Positions 24,202 to 33,634 of a DNA stretch of 64,000 nt are shown here, piece after piece (the stretch's first letter is position 1; each line of letters starts with the position of its first letter). This DNA comes from Chryseobacterium sp. (GTDB lineage: Bacteria; Bacteroidota; Bacteroidia; Flavobacteriales; Weeksellaceae). The notes beneath the pieces are model-generated. The model was given only the letters and a program-made list of their open reading frames with translations, was not told the DNA's origin and made no database searches. Location: NCBI GenBank assembly GCA_018260475.1, contig JAGLBA010000004.1, forward strand, positions 1 through 64,000. Direction: 5' to 3'. The translations under genes were made by a program, and so were the position numbers.

Positions 24202-24906
24202 ATGGCATTGGAAATCATAAACCTGACTAAAAAATTTGGCGAACAAACGGCACTGGACAACATTAACCTAACCATTGGGAACAATGAGATCATCGGACTG
24301 CTGGGACCCAACGGCGCAGGAAAATCTACACTGATGAAATCCATCACCGGGGTTTTGAATATCGATAAAGGACAGATTCTTTTCAATGGAATATCCATTA
24401 CCGAAGATGAAATTACTGCTAAAAAAAATATAGGCTTCCTGCCGGAAAACAACCCGCTTTACAATGATATGTTTGTGAAGGAATATCTCGGCTTTGTGGC
24501 AGCAATACATAATATCCAGGCTTCGCGCGTGAAAACCGTCATAGAATTGGTGGGAATCTCGCCGGAAAAGTCTAAGAAAATAGCTCAACTATCCAAAGGC
24601 TACCGCCAGCGTGTGGGTCTGGCCGCTGCCATCCTGCATGAGCCGGATCTCCTGATTCTGGACGAACCGACCAACGGACTGGACCCAAACCAAATTTTGG
24701 AAATTCGAAATGTGATTTTGGAAATCGGGAAGGCAAAAACGGTCATCCTTTCCACTCACATTATGCAAGAAGTGGAGGCACTCTGCTCCCGCGTGATCCT
24801 GATGCACCAAGGTAAAATCTTGCACGATGCGCCTGTTGAAGAGTTTAAAGGGAAATTTAAAACCTTGGAAGAGGCCTTTGCGAGTTACACTGCGGTTACG
24901 GGTTAA
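24202..24906 (+). CDS. ABC transporter ATP-binding protein (GldA-like)
   Basis: A 234-residue ATPase with Walker A GPNGAGKST near residue 38, signature LSKGYRQRVGLAAA (Q-loop N-terminal of it: IGFLPENNPLYND), Walker B LLILDEPTNGLDP near 153 and switch His in LSTHIMQE. It resembles the GldA-type gliding ATPase and CcmA/YhaQ exporters, but lacks the ~65-residue C-terminal extension of true GldA (about 298 aa), so it is left without a symbol. No permease gene lies beside it; the partner must be coded elsewhere. It ends in a strong terminator. Confidence 0.88.
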   Translation: MALEIINLTKKFGEQTALDNINLTIGNNEIIGLLGPNGAGKSTLMKSITGVLNIDKGQILFNGISITEDEITAKKNIGFLPENNPLYNDMFVKEYLGFVAAIHNIQASRVKTVIELVGISPEKSKKIAQLSKGYRQRVGLAAAILHEPDLLILDEPTNGLDPNQILEIRNVILEIGKAKTVILSTHIMQEVEALCSRVILMHQGKILHDAPVEEFKGKFKTLEEAFASYTAVTG

Positions 24907-24931
24907 TGGGTGATGGTCGTTCAAACAAAAC

Positions 24932-24962
24932 CCCTTTCAGAAGTTCTGAAAGGGATTTTTTG
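24932..24962 (+). terminator. Terminator after ABC ATPase gene
   Basis: CCCTTTCAGAA and TTCTGAAAGGG (24932-24954) make a perfect 11-bp inverted repeat followed by ATTTTTTG. Confidence 0.9.
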
Positions 24963-25014
24963 TTAATAAAGATTGTGTTTCCGCTTTTCCTCCGCTAATG
25001 GCAGAGGCTAAGGG

Positions 25015-28000
25015 TTATAAGTTGTGTATTTCAAATTCTGCCGGATACTCCCTGCGGAGTCTTTCTTTTTCAGCGGCATCGCGTTCGGCATCGTGGGCGT
25101 GTTTTTCCACATACTTTCTACGCGCCTTTATTTTACGCTTGGAGATGATGTAGAACATCACCGGAACGATGATTAGCGTAAGGAATGTCGCAAAGGTAAG
25201 TCCGAAAATAATCGTCCATGCCAATGGTCCCCAAAAGGAAACATTGTCCCCACCTAAAGAGATGTGTGGGTTCAGCGTGGTAAGGAACGAGGCGACATCG
25301 AAATTCAAACCGATGGCCAGCGGAACCAGACCCAACACCGCCGTAGTTGCGGTAAGAAGTACAGGACGCAGACGCTCTTTACCGGATTCGATGATGATTT
25401 GCTTCACCTCTTCCAGTTCCAGGTCATCGTGTGTTTCCACGCCTTTCTCAGCTACCTTTTCATCGAGTTTCAGCACGAAAAAGTCCATCAAAACGATACC
25501 GTTTTTCACCACCACCCCGGCGAGGGAAATAATCCCCATCATGGTCATCAAAATCACAAAGTCCATCCCCGTAATCGCCAGCCCGAGGAAGACCCCCGCA
25601 AAACTGAGCAAAATAGTGGTCATGATGATAAAGGTTTTAGATAGCGAATTGAACTGGTACACTATAATCGCCGTGACGGATGCCATTGCCAGGAACAACG
25701 CAAACAGCAGGAAGTTCATATTCTTGGCCTGCTCCTCCTGCTCACCACCGAACGAATAGGTAATGCCCTCCGGAGTTTTGTAATTGTTTAACCCGGAACG
25801 GATTTTTTGAACAATCTCGTTGGCATTAGCGTCTTTCAATACATTGGAATATACCATAATCGTACGCGTGTTATCCTTTCTTTTAATTTTGTTAAAGGTA
25901 TAGGCCTCCTGCATTTTCGCAAAAGCCGAAATAGGGACTTGTACCGAACCTTCCGGGCCTGCCAGCGTAATGGGTTGGTTAAATAGGATACTGCGGTTTC
26001 GGCGTTGGTCTTCTTGCAAACGCACGGCGATATCATAATCATCCTTCAGATCTTTGAAGGTCGAAATATCTTGACCAAATAAGGCCCGGCGTAGCGTAAT
26101 ACCCGTATAGGCAGTAGAAATCCCCATATTACCAGCAGTTTCTCTATCGATATCAATGATGAGTTCCGGACTTTCTTTGTTGATATCCGTTTGTAGTTTT
26201 TCGATACCGGGAATACCAAGACCATTTATGTAGCTGATCATCTTACTCGCTTCTACCAACATTTCATCATAATCATCACCTTTCAACTCGATAGAAATAG
26301 GGTAACCTACCGGCGGACCGTTTTGGTTTTTTTCCACGATAATGTTCAGCCCAGGCACCTGTGGCATAGCGCCGCGTATTTCTTCCATTACATCGGAGGT
26401 ACTTACTCCACGGCGTAGGTTGTACTCTACATAGGTAATGGTGATTTTCGATTTGAAAGGTGTCTCAGCGGCAGAACCGGCATCCACCTGAGGGTTGATG
26501 GCCCCCTTACCAACCTGTGTCACCATAGATTCCACAAGGTAGTTTTCATTATTGTCTTTATATTTATTCAAAACATTCAATACACGCTGTTCCACAAGTT
26601 TGGTCGCCTGATTTGTTTTGCTGATGTCAGTTCCCTGAGGATATTCCATGTAAATCATGGTCTGTTTCGGCTCACTTTCTGGGAAGAACAGTACTTTGGA
26701 ACGCCCGATACCCATCATAAATCCGTAAAGTATGAAGGAAAAAATTAAAATACCCACTACTCCCAAAAAAGCGTTTCTTGGTTTATTACCTTGAAGAAGG
26801 TTTCCTAAAAACGACTGGTATTTCTTAGCCAAATTTGGGAAGAAGGTGTATTGGAAATGCTCAATCTTATCATGGAAGAAGTTTTTGTAAAGCCAAATCG
26901 CCGCAATCGCCAACACAGAGAATGTCGTAACTCCAAAAAAGTAAGTAATTCCGGTAGTGAAACGGAGAATGGCGAACATTACTGCCAAAACAGCAAAGAT
27001 GAGCGTGTATTTTTTTGCTTGTTGTTGGGTTAGGTTTTTATTATCCAAAGTCATGGATCCCCCCGTCATAGAGGCATTGATGACCAATGCTACGAAAAGC
27101 GATGCCATGAGCGTAACGGAAATTGTAATCGGGAAATATTTCATAAACTCTCCCATGATTCCCGGCCAGAGCAACATCGGCAAGAACGCAAATACCGTGG
27201 TAAGCGTGGAGGTGATTACCGGAAAGGCAATTTCACCTATACCATATTTGGAAGCTAAATTCCGTGGTAGGCCTTTTTCCATATTGGCGTACACATTGTC
27301 TACCACCACAATCCCGTCATCCACGAGCATCCCCAGTCCCATGATCATCGCGAAAAGTACCATAGTATTCAGCGTAACGCCGGTGAAATAGAGAATTGCA
27401 AAAGCAATCAACATAGATAGCGGAATCGCCGTTCCTACAAAAAGTGCGTTTTTCATACCCATAGAGAAACTCAAAACGCCCATTACCAAGAGAATTCCGA
27501 TGAGGATGTGGTTGGCAAGTTCGTTTACCTGGTGCTCTACCTGTGTAGATTGGTCGGAGGATAGGGTGATTTTTAAATCTTGCGGAAGATAACTTTCCTG
27601 CGCTTTTTTGATTTTTTCTTTTGCCTGCTCTATCGCAGAAATCATGTTTGTTCCCGCGCGTTTTTTCAGGTTAAGCATCACCACATCTTGTCCGGATTCT
27701 CTCGCGAAAGTGGTTTTTTCCTTTTCCTTAAAAGCCACAGTTGCGATGTCCATAATCCTGATGCCCGGCTTCACTACGAAATATTTCAGGTCATCTGGAG
27801 AGTCGATTTGTCCTTTGATTCTCACATTCGTACGGTTCCCATCTGTGACGAGGTTACCTCCGGAAATGGTCATGTTTTCGTTTTTAATGGCATTGATGAT
27901 TTGGTCGAAACTTACACCTGAGGCATTCATTTTAAACAAATCCACGGCAACTTCCACCTCATTATCATCCACCCCTACAATTTGGGCTTCCTTTACTTCG

Positions 28001-28551
28001 GGGATTTCTTCCAGGTCGTCTTTCAGGTCTTCGGCATAAGCCTTTAGGTCAAATTTGGAATAATTTCCTTTAACATTGATGTTGAGAACTGGAATTTCCT
28101 CAGAGATATTAAGGTCGAACACATTAGGCTCTACCTTGGATCCGGAATCCAAAGATGGCCAGTCCTGATCGCCTTTGGCCTTATCTACCTCGTCTTTTAT
28201 CCGTTGCTTGGCTTGTGCCAAAGGCACTTTTTCATCAAACTCAACTACAATGAGCGAGTAATCCTGAAAAGTGTTGGAAGTAACTTTATTTACGCCGGAT
28301 ACATTGGCAAATTTGTCTTCGAGTTCTTTAGTGACTACTTTTTCCACATCCTCCGCGGAGTTACCCGGGAAAATGGACGAAATATAGATGTTGTTCTGTA
28401 CCACTTCCGGAAAACTTTCTCTCGGCATAGAGAAAAAGGAGAATATCCCGAGAAGTAATATAATAAAGGTAATCACAAATACCGTGGTGCGGTTATCTAC
28501 CGCCCAAGACGATATCAGGGATTCCTTCTCGTGGTGTTTTTTATTGTCCAT
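25015..28551 (-). CDS. RND efflux pump inner-membrane permease (AcrB/HAE1 type)
   Basis: A 1178-residue proton-driven drug or compound exporter. Two repeated halves, each with a periplasmic porter region and a bundle of transmembrane helices, are seen. The proton-relay Asp pair is in GLGMLVDDGIVVVDNV near residue 405, and the second half has GIISLAGVVVKNGIVLMDF near 1040. Length is about 130 residues above the typical AcrB; the extra lies in a charged loop and a helix (ATGITYFFGV region near 525-560) between the halves and in the basic tail. It is the last gene of the tetR-tolC-mfp-rnd operon, on the minus strand. Confidence 0.95.
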   Translation of the reverse strand: MDNKKHHEKESLISSWAVDNRTTVFVITFIILLLGIFSFFSMPRESFPEVVQNNIYISSIFPGNSAEDVEKVVTKELEDKFANVSGVNKVTSNTFQDYSLIVVEFDEKVPLAQAKQRIKDEVDKAKGDQDWPSLDSGSKVEPNVFDLNISEEIPVLNINVKGNYSKFDLKAYAEDLKDDLEEIPEVKEAQIVGVDDNEVEVAVDLFKMNASGVSFDQIINAIKNENMTISGGNLVTDGNRTNVRIKGQIDSPDDLKYFVVKPGIRIMDIATVAFKEKEKTTFARESGQDVVMLNLKKRAGTNMISAIEQAKEKIKKAQESYLPQDLKITLSSDQSTQVEHQVNELANHILIGILLVMGVLSFSMGMKNALFVGTAIPLSMLIAFAILYFTGVTLNTMVLFAMIMGLGMLVDDGIVVVDNVYANMEKGLPRNLASKYGIGEIAFPVITSTLTTVFAFLPMLLWPGIMGEFMKYFPITISVTLMASLFVALVINASMTGGSMTLDNKNLTQQQAKKYTLIFAVLAVMFAILRFTTGITYFFGVTTFSVLAIAAIWLYKNFFHDKIEHFQYTFFPNLAKKYQSFLGNLLQGNKPRNAFLGVVGILIFSFILYGFMMGIGRSKVLFFPESEPKQTMIYMEYPQGTDISKTNQATKLVEQRVLNVLNKYKDNNENYLVESMVTQVGKGAINPQVDAGSAAETPFKSKITITYVEYNLRRGVSTSDVMEEIRGAMPQVPGLNIIVEKNQNGPPVGYPISIELKGDDYDEMLVEASKMISYINGLGIPGIEKLQTDINKESPELIIDIDRETAGNMGISTAYTGITLRRALFGQDISTFKDLKDDYDIAVRLQEDQRRNRSILFNQPITLAGPEGSVQVPISAFAKMQEAYTFNKIKRKDNTRTIMVYSNVLKDANANEIVQKIRSGLNNYKTPEGITYSFGGEQEEQAKNMNFLLFALFLAMASVTAIIVYQFNSLSKTFIIMTTILLSFAGVFLGLAITGMDFVILMTMMGIISLAGVVVKNGIVLMDFFVLKLDEKVAEKGVETHDDLELEEVKQIIIESGKERLRPVLLTATTAVLGLVPLAIGLNFDVASFLTTLNPHISLGGDNVSFWGPLAWTIIFGLTFATFLTLIIVPVMFYIISKRKIKARRKYVEKHAHDAERDAAEKERLRREYPAEFEIHNL

Positions 28552-28586
28552 AATTTTTTATGCTAAATGCTATTCACAGTCGCGAA

Positions 28587-29837
28587 TTATTGAATTTTAA
28601 CTTTTTGTCCGTCGGTCAAGTTTTTAGAACCATCCAAAATCACGGTATCACCCGGATTCAGTCCTGTGGATATTTCTACCGCATTTTCAGACTGCTCACC
28701 TACATTTACAAACATCTTTTTGGCAACGGCATTCTTTCCATTGATAGATGATGCTACGAAAACATATTTGCGTTTTGCGGCATCCTCGTAGACATATTGC
28801 GCAGGAATTTGTAAAGCGTTTGAATTTACATAATCCTGAATCTGTACTTGTGCCAGTAGGTTTGGCTTTACAGCTCCACCCTCTCCGGAAATTGGGATTT
28901 CTATTTTAAAAGTACGGTTCGCCGGGTTGATGTAGTTTCCTACAAGCCTTACGGAAGAACTCAAAGTTTTATTCAAAGCAGGGAGGAACACCTTCACGGC
29001 TGTGCCAGGACGAACTTTGGCAAGATACGTTTCTGGCACATTGGCCTCTACACGCATGGTTCCCAGGGAGATTAGTTTCACAATGTTCACCCCCGGCGTT
29101 ACCACTTGTCCGTTTTGGGTCACAACATTATCTACCACACCGCTGAACGGCGCTACGATGGCGGTTTTTGCAAGATTGGCTTTTACGGCATTTGCAGCGC
29201 TTTGGGTGGCGGCTACGGAACTTTGCATGGCGGCTACTTGCTTGGTAGCGGCGTCGTAATTGGCTTTAGCCTGAAGATATTGGAACTCGGAACCTATTTT
29301 TTGTCTCCACAGAGCCGCTTGTTTTTCGTAAGCGATGCGCGCAAGATTTGCCTGAGACTGGATCTGTGCCACCTGTGCTTTTATCGTAGAAACCTGGATT
29401 TGCGCCTGCTTGTATTGGTCATTCAAGCCGCCATCTGCTACACGACCAATGACTTGTCCGCGACGCACATGCTGTCCTTTTTTCACATAAAGGCTAAGTG
29501 TTCCGGCAAACTGGGGCTGTACCATCACATCTTGGTCGGTGGTCACATTCCCCTGAATCTCGATGCTGTGTACAAAATTAGAAGGTTCCAATTTCTGAAC
29601 TTGTACAAATCCGCTGGCAATATCTGAGACGCCCAAATTGTTTAGACTATTATCAATCTGCGCCATTACTTGGTTCAAACTGTCCAGACGGTACTTTTGG
29701 CGTTCCTTGTAGGCTTGAAGGCCTTTTATATCTTTATTTTTAATTAAAACCTCGAGTTTCTCGTCTTTCACATCCTCTTTTTTGTTGCAAGAAACAACAC
29801 CGATAAACAGGGCGAGTGGTAGGAATATTTTTTTCAT
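28587..29837 (-). CDS. RND efflux periplasmic adaptor lipoprotein (MFP)
   Basis: A 416-residue membrane-fusion protein with a lipobox (FIGVVSCNKKED, Cys near 17). It shows an N-terminal coiled-coil segment (KGLQAYKERQKYRLDSL), the biotinyl-lipoyl half motif VQPQFAGTLSLYVKKGQHVRRGQVIGRVADGG read in pieces as GTLSLYVKKGQHV, a long alanine/glutamine helical hairpin, and the second lipoyl half VAPFSGVVDNVVTQNGQVV, followed by the beta-barrel domain. It bridges permease and TolC; its genes lie tightly packed (3 bp) behind tolC and 35 bp before the permease. Confidence 0.94.
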   Translation of the reverse strand: MKKIFLPLALFIGVVSCNKKEDVKDEKLEVLIKNKDIKGLQAYKERQKYRLDSLNQVMAQIDNSLNNLGVSDIASGFVQVQKLEPSNFVHSIEIQGNVTTDQDVMVQPQFAGTLSLYVKKGQHVRRGQVIGRVADGGLNDQYKQAQIQVSTIKAQVAQIQSQANLARIAYEKQAALWRQKIGSEFQYLQAKANYDAATKQVAAMQSSVAATQSAANAVKANLAKTAIVAPFSGVVDNVVTQNGQVVTPGVNIVKLISLGTMRVEANVPETYLAKVRPGTAVKVFLPALNKTLSSSVRLVGNYINPANRTFKIEIPISGEGGAVKPNLLAQVQIQDYVNSNALQIPAQYVYEDAAKRKYVFVASSINGKNAVAKKMFVNVGEQSENAVEISTGLNPGDTVILDGSKNLTDGQKVKIQ

Positions 29838-29839
29838 GG

Positions 29840-31288
29840 TTAAGGATTTTTAGTTGGAGTATTTTGGGGCTGTGCCTGCTGCGTTTGTACACCGGTTTGG
29901 TCTTGCACAGTTTTTTGGTTGGTATTCAGCGTGTTGATATTTGGATCCGAGATACTTTGGTTGATTCTCCCTGGATCGGCAGTCATCGTATTCAGCAGTC
30001 CGCTGGCTTGGTCGAGTTTGGTTCTCATCTGGATCAAGTTTAGTGCGGCTTCATAGTAGGACCTCTGCGCATCGAAAAGTTGTGATTCCGCTTGCGACAG
30101 TTCGAAACTTGTACCCATCCCTTCCTTAAATTTAATTTGCTGTTTGCGGTAGATACTTTCGGATAGTGCGATCAGTTCTTTAGCATTGTTGAAAGAGGCA
30201 ATGGCATTTTCGAAATCAATAGCCGCGGCATTGATATTATTTTTCAGGTTGAGTTTCTTATCGGTAAGATCCAAGCGTGCTTTTTCCAAGTTAAGTTTTG
30301 CTTGCTCTGTGCGCCAATGGCGTTGCAATCCGCTGAAAATTGGTATATCCAATTGCAGTCCCCAAAGCATGGGATAATTCCACTTGATAGCATCAAAACT
30401 ATTCCCTACTGCATTGGCATTGGCAGAATAAAATGCAGCCAAGGAAGGCAATGCCTTAGATTTTTCAAGTTTCAACAGCAATTCATTGGTTTTTACCATA
30501 TTTTGTTGAAGGCGCACATCCACATGGTTATCCACTGCAGCGGCATCGGCATTATAAAGGGTGTTGTTTTTCAAAACCACTTCGTTGAAAGAGGAAGTCA
30601 GCGTAATCGGTTCTTCCTGCGGATAACCGATCATATATTTAAAACCATTTACAAGTTTCTGGCGTGTTCTTTTTAAATTTTCTAGCGCCGTCGCCATACT
30701 TTTTTGGGAATATTCCAACTGCTCTACATTCTGGAACTCGATAAGGCCCACTTTATAAGTGATTCTGGTATCATTCAGGTTTTTATCTAGAATTCTTTTG
30801 TTTTCCTCCAGCGTTTTGATATTTTCATCGGTCGCGAGGATTCCGGCATAGGTCATCATCACTCCTTCCATCACTGAAAGTTGCGTTTTCTCTGCAATCA
30901 GTTTCGCGGTTTCGCGGTAGGTTTTCGAACTTTGAAGTCCCACGAGGTAAGACCCGTTGAAAAGCAATTGCGTGACCGTTATCCCAGTATTAATGTTATG
31001 TTTCTGAGCCATTTTGAACTCCTGTAGATTGCCTGTATTTGCAAAATCGACATACATCACAGGAATTTTCAAGTAGTCCTGATATTTCGCCTGGGCATTT
31101 ATTTGTGGAAAGCCAATTCCTGTCGTTTCCTTTACTTTCTGCGCTGCGATAGCCTCGTCGATCCTCGCTTTCTGCACATTCACATTGTGGTCTAATGCAT
31201 ATTTCCATGCCTCGTCCAGCGTGAAGCTCTGCTGGCCGAAAGCCGTGGCAGAAACCGTAAGTGCAATGATTTTTAACCAATGTTTCAT
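29840..31288 (-). CDS. TolC family outer-membrane efflux channel
   Basis: A 482-residue exported protein (signal ending ATAFGQQ) with two OEP repeats, each with long coiled-coil helices: FTLDEAWKYALDHNVNVQKARI near residue 22 and the later TGIGFPQINAQAKY block, then GMGTSFELSQAESQLFDAQRSYYEAALNLIQMRTKLDQA split around residue 395-435. The C-terminal tail after residue 440 is Gln/Thr/Pro-rich and probably unstructured. It starts 3 bp after the TetR gene and is the outer-membrane exit of the RND pump. Confidence 0.94.
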   Translation of the reverse strand: MKHWLKIIALTVSATAFGQQSFTLDEAWKYALDHNVNVQKARIDEAIAAQKVKETTGIGFPQINAQAKYQDYLKIPVMYVDFANTGNLQEFKMAQKHNINTGITVTQLLFNGSYLVGLQSSKTYRETAKLIAEKTQLSVMEGVMMTYAGILATDENIKTLEENKRILDKNLNDTRITYKVGLIEFQNVEQLEYSQKSMATALENLKRTRQKLVNGFKYMIGYPQEEPITLTSSFNEVVLKNNTLYNADAAAVDNHVDVRLQQNMVKTNELLLKLEKSKALPSLAAFYSANANAVGNSFDAIKWNYPMLWGLQLDIPIFSGLQRHWRTEQAKLNLEKARLDLTDKKLNLKNNINAAAIDFENAIASFNNAKELIALSESIYRKQQIKFKEGMGTSFELSQAESQLFDAQRSYYEAALNLIQMRTKLDQASGLLNTMTADPGRINQSISDPNINTLNTNQKTVQDQTGVQTQQAQPQNTPTKNP

Positions 31289-31291
31289 TAA

Positions 31292-31891
31292 TTATTTTTT
31301 AAAGTTTTTTAAAATTTCTTTGCCCTTATCTGTGGTAATGGCATTTAGGTAAAACAACATCGCCTCGCTCATATAACGCTCTCTATCGACACTTTCTGTA
31401 TCCATAAACGGTGAACCATCGTAAGACATCACCATTTGGAAAAATAGTTTGGAGTACATTTCAGCATCGAAATCTTCGCGATAGTAGCCCATTTCCCGGC
31501 CTTTGTTGATGTTGAAAACCAGCACCTCGGAAAATTTATCTGAAAAATCCTGCATGTGTCGCCCGAAAATCGCGGGATAATATTTAATGAGTTGGCGCAG
31601 CAGCAGCGACTTGTTATTTTCCGCGGCGGCTTCTATTTGCTCATCTCGGCAAAACATTCTCTCGATTGGGTTTTTTATATCAGCATCCAGTTTCCTGAAC
31701 TTGGCAATAACTTGATCGAGTTTGAATTTCAGAACATCCTCCAGCAGCGCTTCCTTATTTTTATATCTTTGGTAAAGCGTTTTTTTGGACATCCCGAATT
31801 CCCTTGCGACATCGTCCATCGTAAGGGTCTTGGCGCCGTGTTCCATGAAAAGCGCAGTGGCTTTTTCTAAAAAGTTGCAGTTGTCATTCAT
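31292..31891 (-). CDS. TetR/AcrR family repressor of the efflux operon
   Basis: A 199-residue regulator with a TetR helix-turn-helix: ATALFMEHGAKTLTMDDVAREFGMSKKTLYQRYKNKE read as LTMDDVAREFGMSKKTLYQ near residue 25-43. The C-terminal part is the ligand-binding helical domain. The ATG at 31891 is better than a TTG 24 bp upstream. It is the first gene of the operon and most likely represses its own transcription together with tolC, mfp and rnd. A partial inverted repeat (GAAAACT near 31918, AGTTTCC near 31938) upstream could be the operator, but is imperfect. Confidence 0.93.
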   Translation of the reverse strand: MNDNCNFLEKATALFMEHGAKTLTMDDVAREFGMSKKTLYQRYKNKEALLEDVLKFKLDQVIAKFRKLDADIKNPIERMFCRDEQIEAAAENNKSLLLRQLIKYYPAIFGRHMQDFSDKFSEVLVFNINKGREMGYYREDFDAEMYSKLFFQMVMSYDGSPFMDTESVDRERYMSEAMLFYLNAITTDKGKEILKNFKK

Positions 31892-32067
31892 AATTTGTGG
31901 CGCAAAGATACACAAGAAAACTAAAAAACAAAAAAAGTTTCCAAGTTTTTTTATTCAGTATTAGCTCTAAAATTAAGATCTTTAAATGAAATATCCCTTC
32001 TGTGGTCTCGGCAGGGATAATTGTTTAGGTTATTATGTATTTTATCTCTTTATGCTTTTATAAAAAA

Positions 32068-33471
32068 TCACTCCGTTTTTAGATTATTTCCATCAAAATC
32101 GTGCAGCCTTCGGAAAATGTTTCCCGTGATAATCGTAATGATCCCGAGAACCAAAAAGGAATACCGAAACGCCGTGTGAATATTTTCATTTTGAAACATA
32201 GTATTGCTTTGGAAAAATCTTAGCACGATTAATCCAAATGAAATCCCGAATCCGATAGCAAATTGCTGGTTCACAGCCAGAAAAGAATTTCCATTACTCG
32301 TATGATATAGCCGTAAATCTGCCAGAGAAATAGTGTTCATCGAGGTAAACTGTATTGAATTAAAAAAACCCAACACCGCCAAAAGCGGGATGAACCAATA
32401 AATGGAAGTTTGCTCGCCAGGAATCGCCAGACACATAATCAAGATGCCGATGATGGTGGTATTAATTCGCAATGTGGTGCGGTAGCCCAATTTATTTAAA
32501 ATACGCGCTACGATCTGTTTCCCGAACATTGCCGTAAGAGCCATGGGTGCCACAATCCACCCGGAAACCACCGCAGACCTACCGTACGCAATCTGAATCA
32601 TCAATGGTAAAATTAATGGTATCGCACTGATTCCCAATCGGGTAGCGAGATTCCCCATGACACCTATCCGGAAGGTGCGAATTTGGAATAGATTCAGCGG
32701 AAAGAGTGGATTGTCATCCGTTTGGGCATGGCGATAGTAGTAGTACAACATCAAAAATCCGGCGATGAACGCAAAAAGTACCGGTGTAATGTTGCTTACA
32801 TTTCCCAAAAGTTCCAACGAAATCGAAAGCAACAGCGAGGCACCAGCAAAAATTATAAAACCCTTAAAATCAAAATTATAAGTGGGTGTTTTATAATCCG
32901 GCATAAACCTCCAACCTAAAATAATCCCTACCAACCCGATAGGAATATTGATTAAAAAAATCCAGTGCCAAGAAAAATAATCTACCATATATCCCCCAAC
33001 GAGCGGCCCCAAAACAGGACCGATAAGCGCCGGTATTACGGCATAATTTAGCGCTTGCAGAAGTTCGTTGCGCTCGAAAGTTTTGATGAGAGCCAGCCTG
33101 CCCACGGGTGTCATGAGCGAGCCGCCCAAACCCTGCACCACTCGAGAAATTACCAAATGATTTAGGTTTTGAGACATCGCACAGAAAACGGAGCCCAAAA
33201 CGAACAGGCAAATGGCAGAGATAAATACCTTTTTTGTCCCAAATTTATCCGAAAGATAGCCGCTGACTGGCATAAAAATCGCCAATGTAAGCACATAACT
33301 GATGATCGCGTTCTGCATGTGCAGCGGCGATTCATTCAATTCTTTAGCAATAGACGGGAGGGAGGTATTGAGGATGGTGGAATCCAGCATCTGCATAAAA
33401 ATTGCCGTCGCCAAAATGAAGGGAAGGATTTTTTTTGTCTTTGGAGAGATGGGTATAACAGAATTTTGCAT
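32068..33471 (-). CDS. MFS drug exporter of the DHA2 (EmrB/QacA-like) family
   Basis: A 467-residue transporter with about 14 membrane segments. Diagnostic DHA2 features are the N-terminal FMQMLDSTILNTSLPSIA with the proton-relay Asp, motif A GYLSDKFGTKKVF, RVVQGLGGSLMTPVGRLA, and motif C PALIGPVLGPLVGGYM. It would export drugs or metabolites in exchange for protons. It lies divergently to nothing and appears to be transcribed alone; it shares only the region with the RND operon and may be part of an intrinsic resistance island, which is inference. Confidence 0.92.
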   Translation of the reverse strand: MQNSVIPISPKTKKILPFILATAIFMQMLDSTILNTSLPSIAKELNESPLHMQNAIISYVLTLAIFMPVSGYLSDKFGTKKVFISAICLFVLGSVFCAMSQNLNHLVISRVVQGLGGSLMTPVGRLALIKTFERNELLQALNYAVIPALIGPVLGPLVGGYMVDYFSWHWIFLINIPIGLVGIILGWRFMPDYKTPTYNFDFKGFIIFAGASLLLSISLELLGNVSNITPVLFAFIAGFLMLYYYYRHAQTDDNPLFPLNLFQIRTFRIGVMGNLATRLGISAIPLILPLMIQIAYGRSAVVSGWIVAPMALTAMFGKQIVARILNKLGYRTTLRINTTIIGILIMCLAIPGEQTSIYWFIPLLAVLGFFNSIQFTSMNTISLADLRLYHTSNGNSFLAVNQQFAIGFGISFGLIVLRFFQSNTMFQNENIHTAFRYSFLVLGIITIITGNIFRRLHDFDGNNLKTE

Positions 33472-33634
33472 TTTTCATTATCAGCAAAAATCAAACCTAA
33501 AAATTGATATTACCATAATTTATTATAACAAAAAATTTGCAAGAATGTTTCTCTTGCAGATTGATTAGAAATCTATTTGATGAGGCTAGTTATTTTCCCC
33601 CTTTGACGGCTAAGTGGCTGCTCGGCTCTGAAAT

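Noticed and set aside
24202-24906. Calling this ABC ATPase gldA.
   Set aside because: It lacks the C-terminal extension expected of GldA and no other gld ABC subunit is beside it.
31916-31945. TetR operator upstream of the efflux operon.
   Set aside because: Only a partial inverted repeat in a poly-A stretch; too weak to list as a feature.
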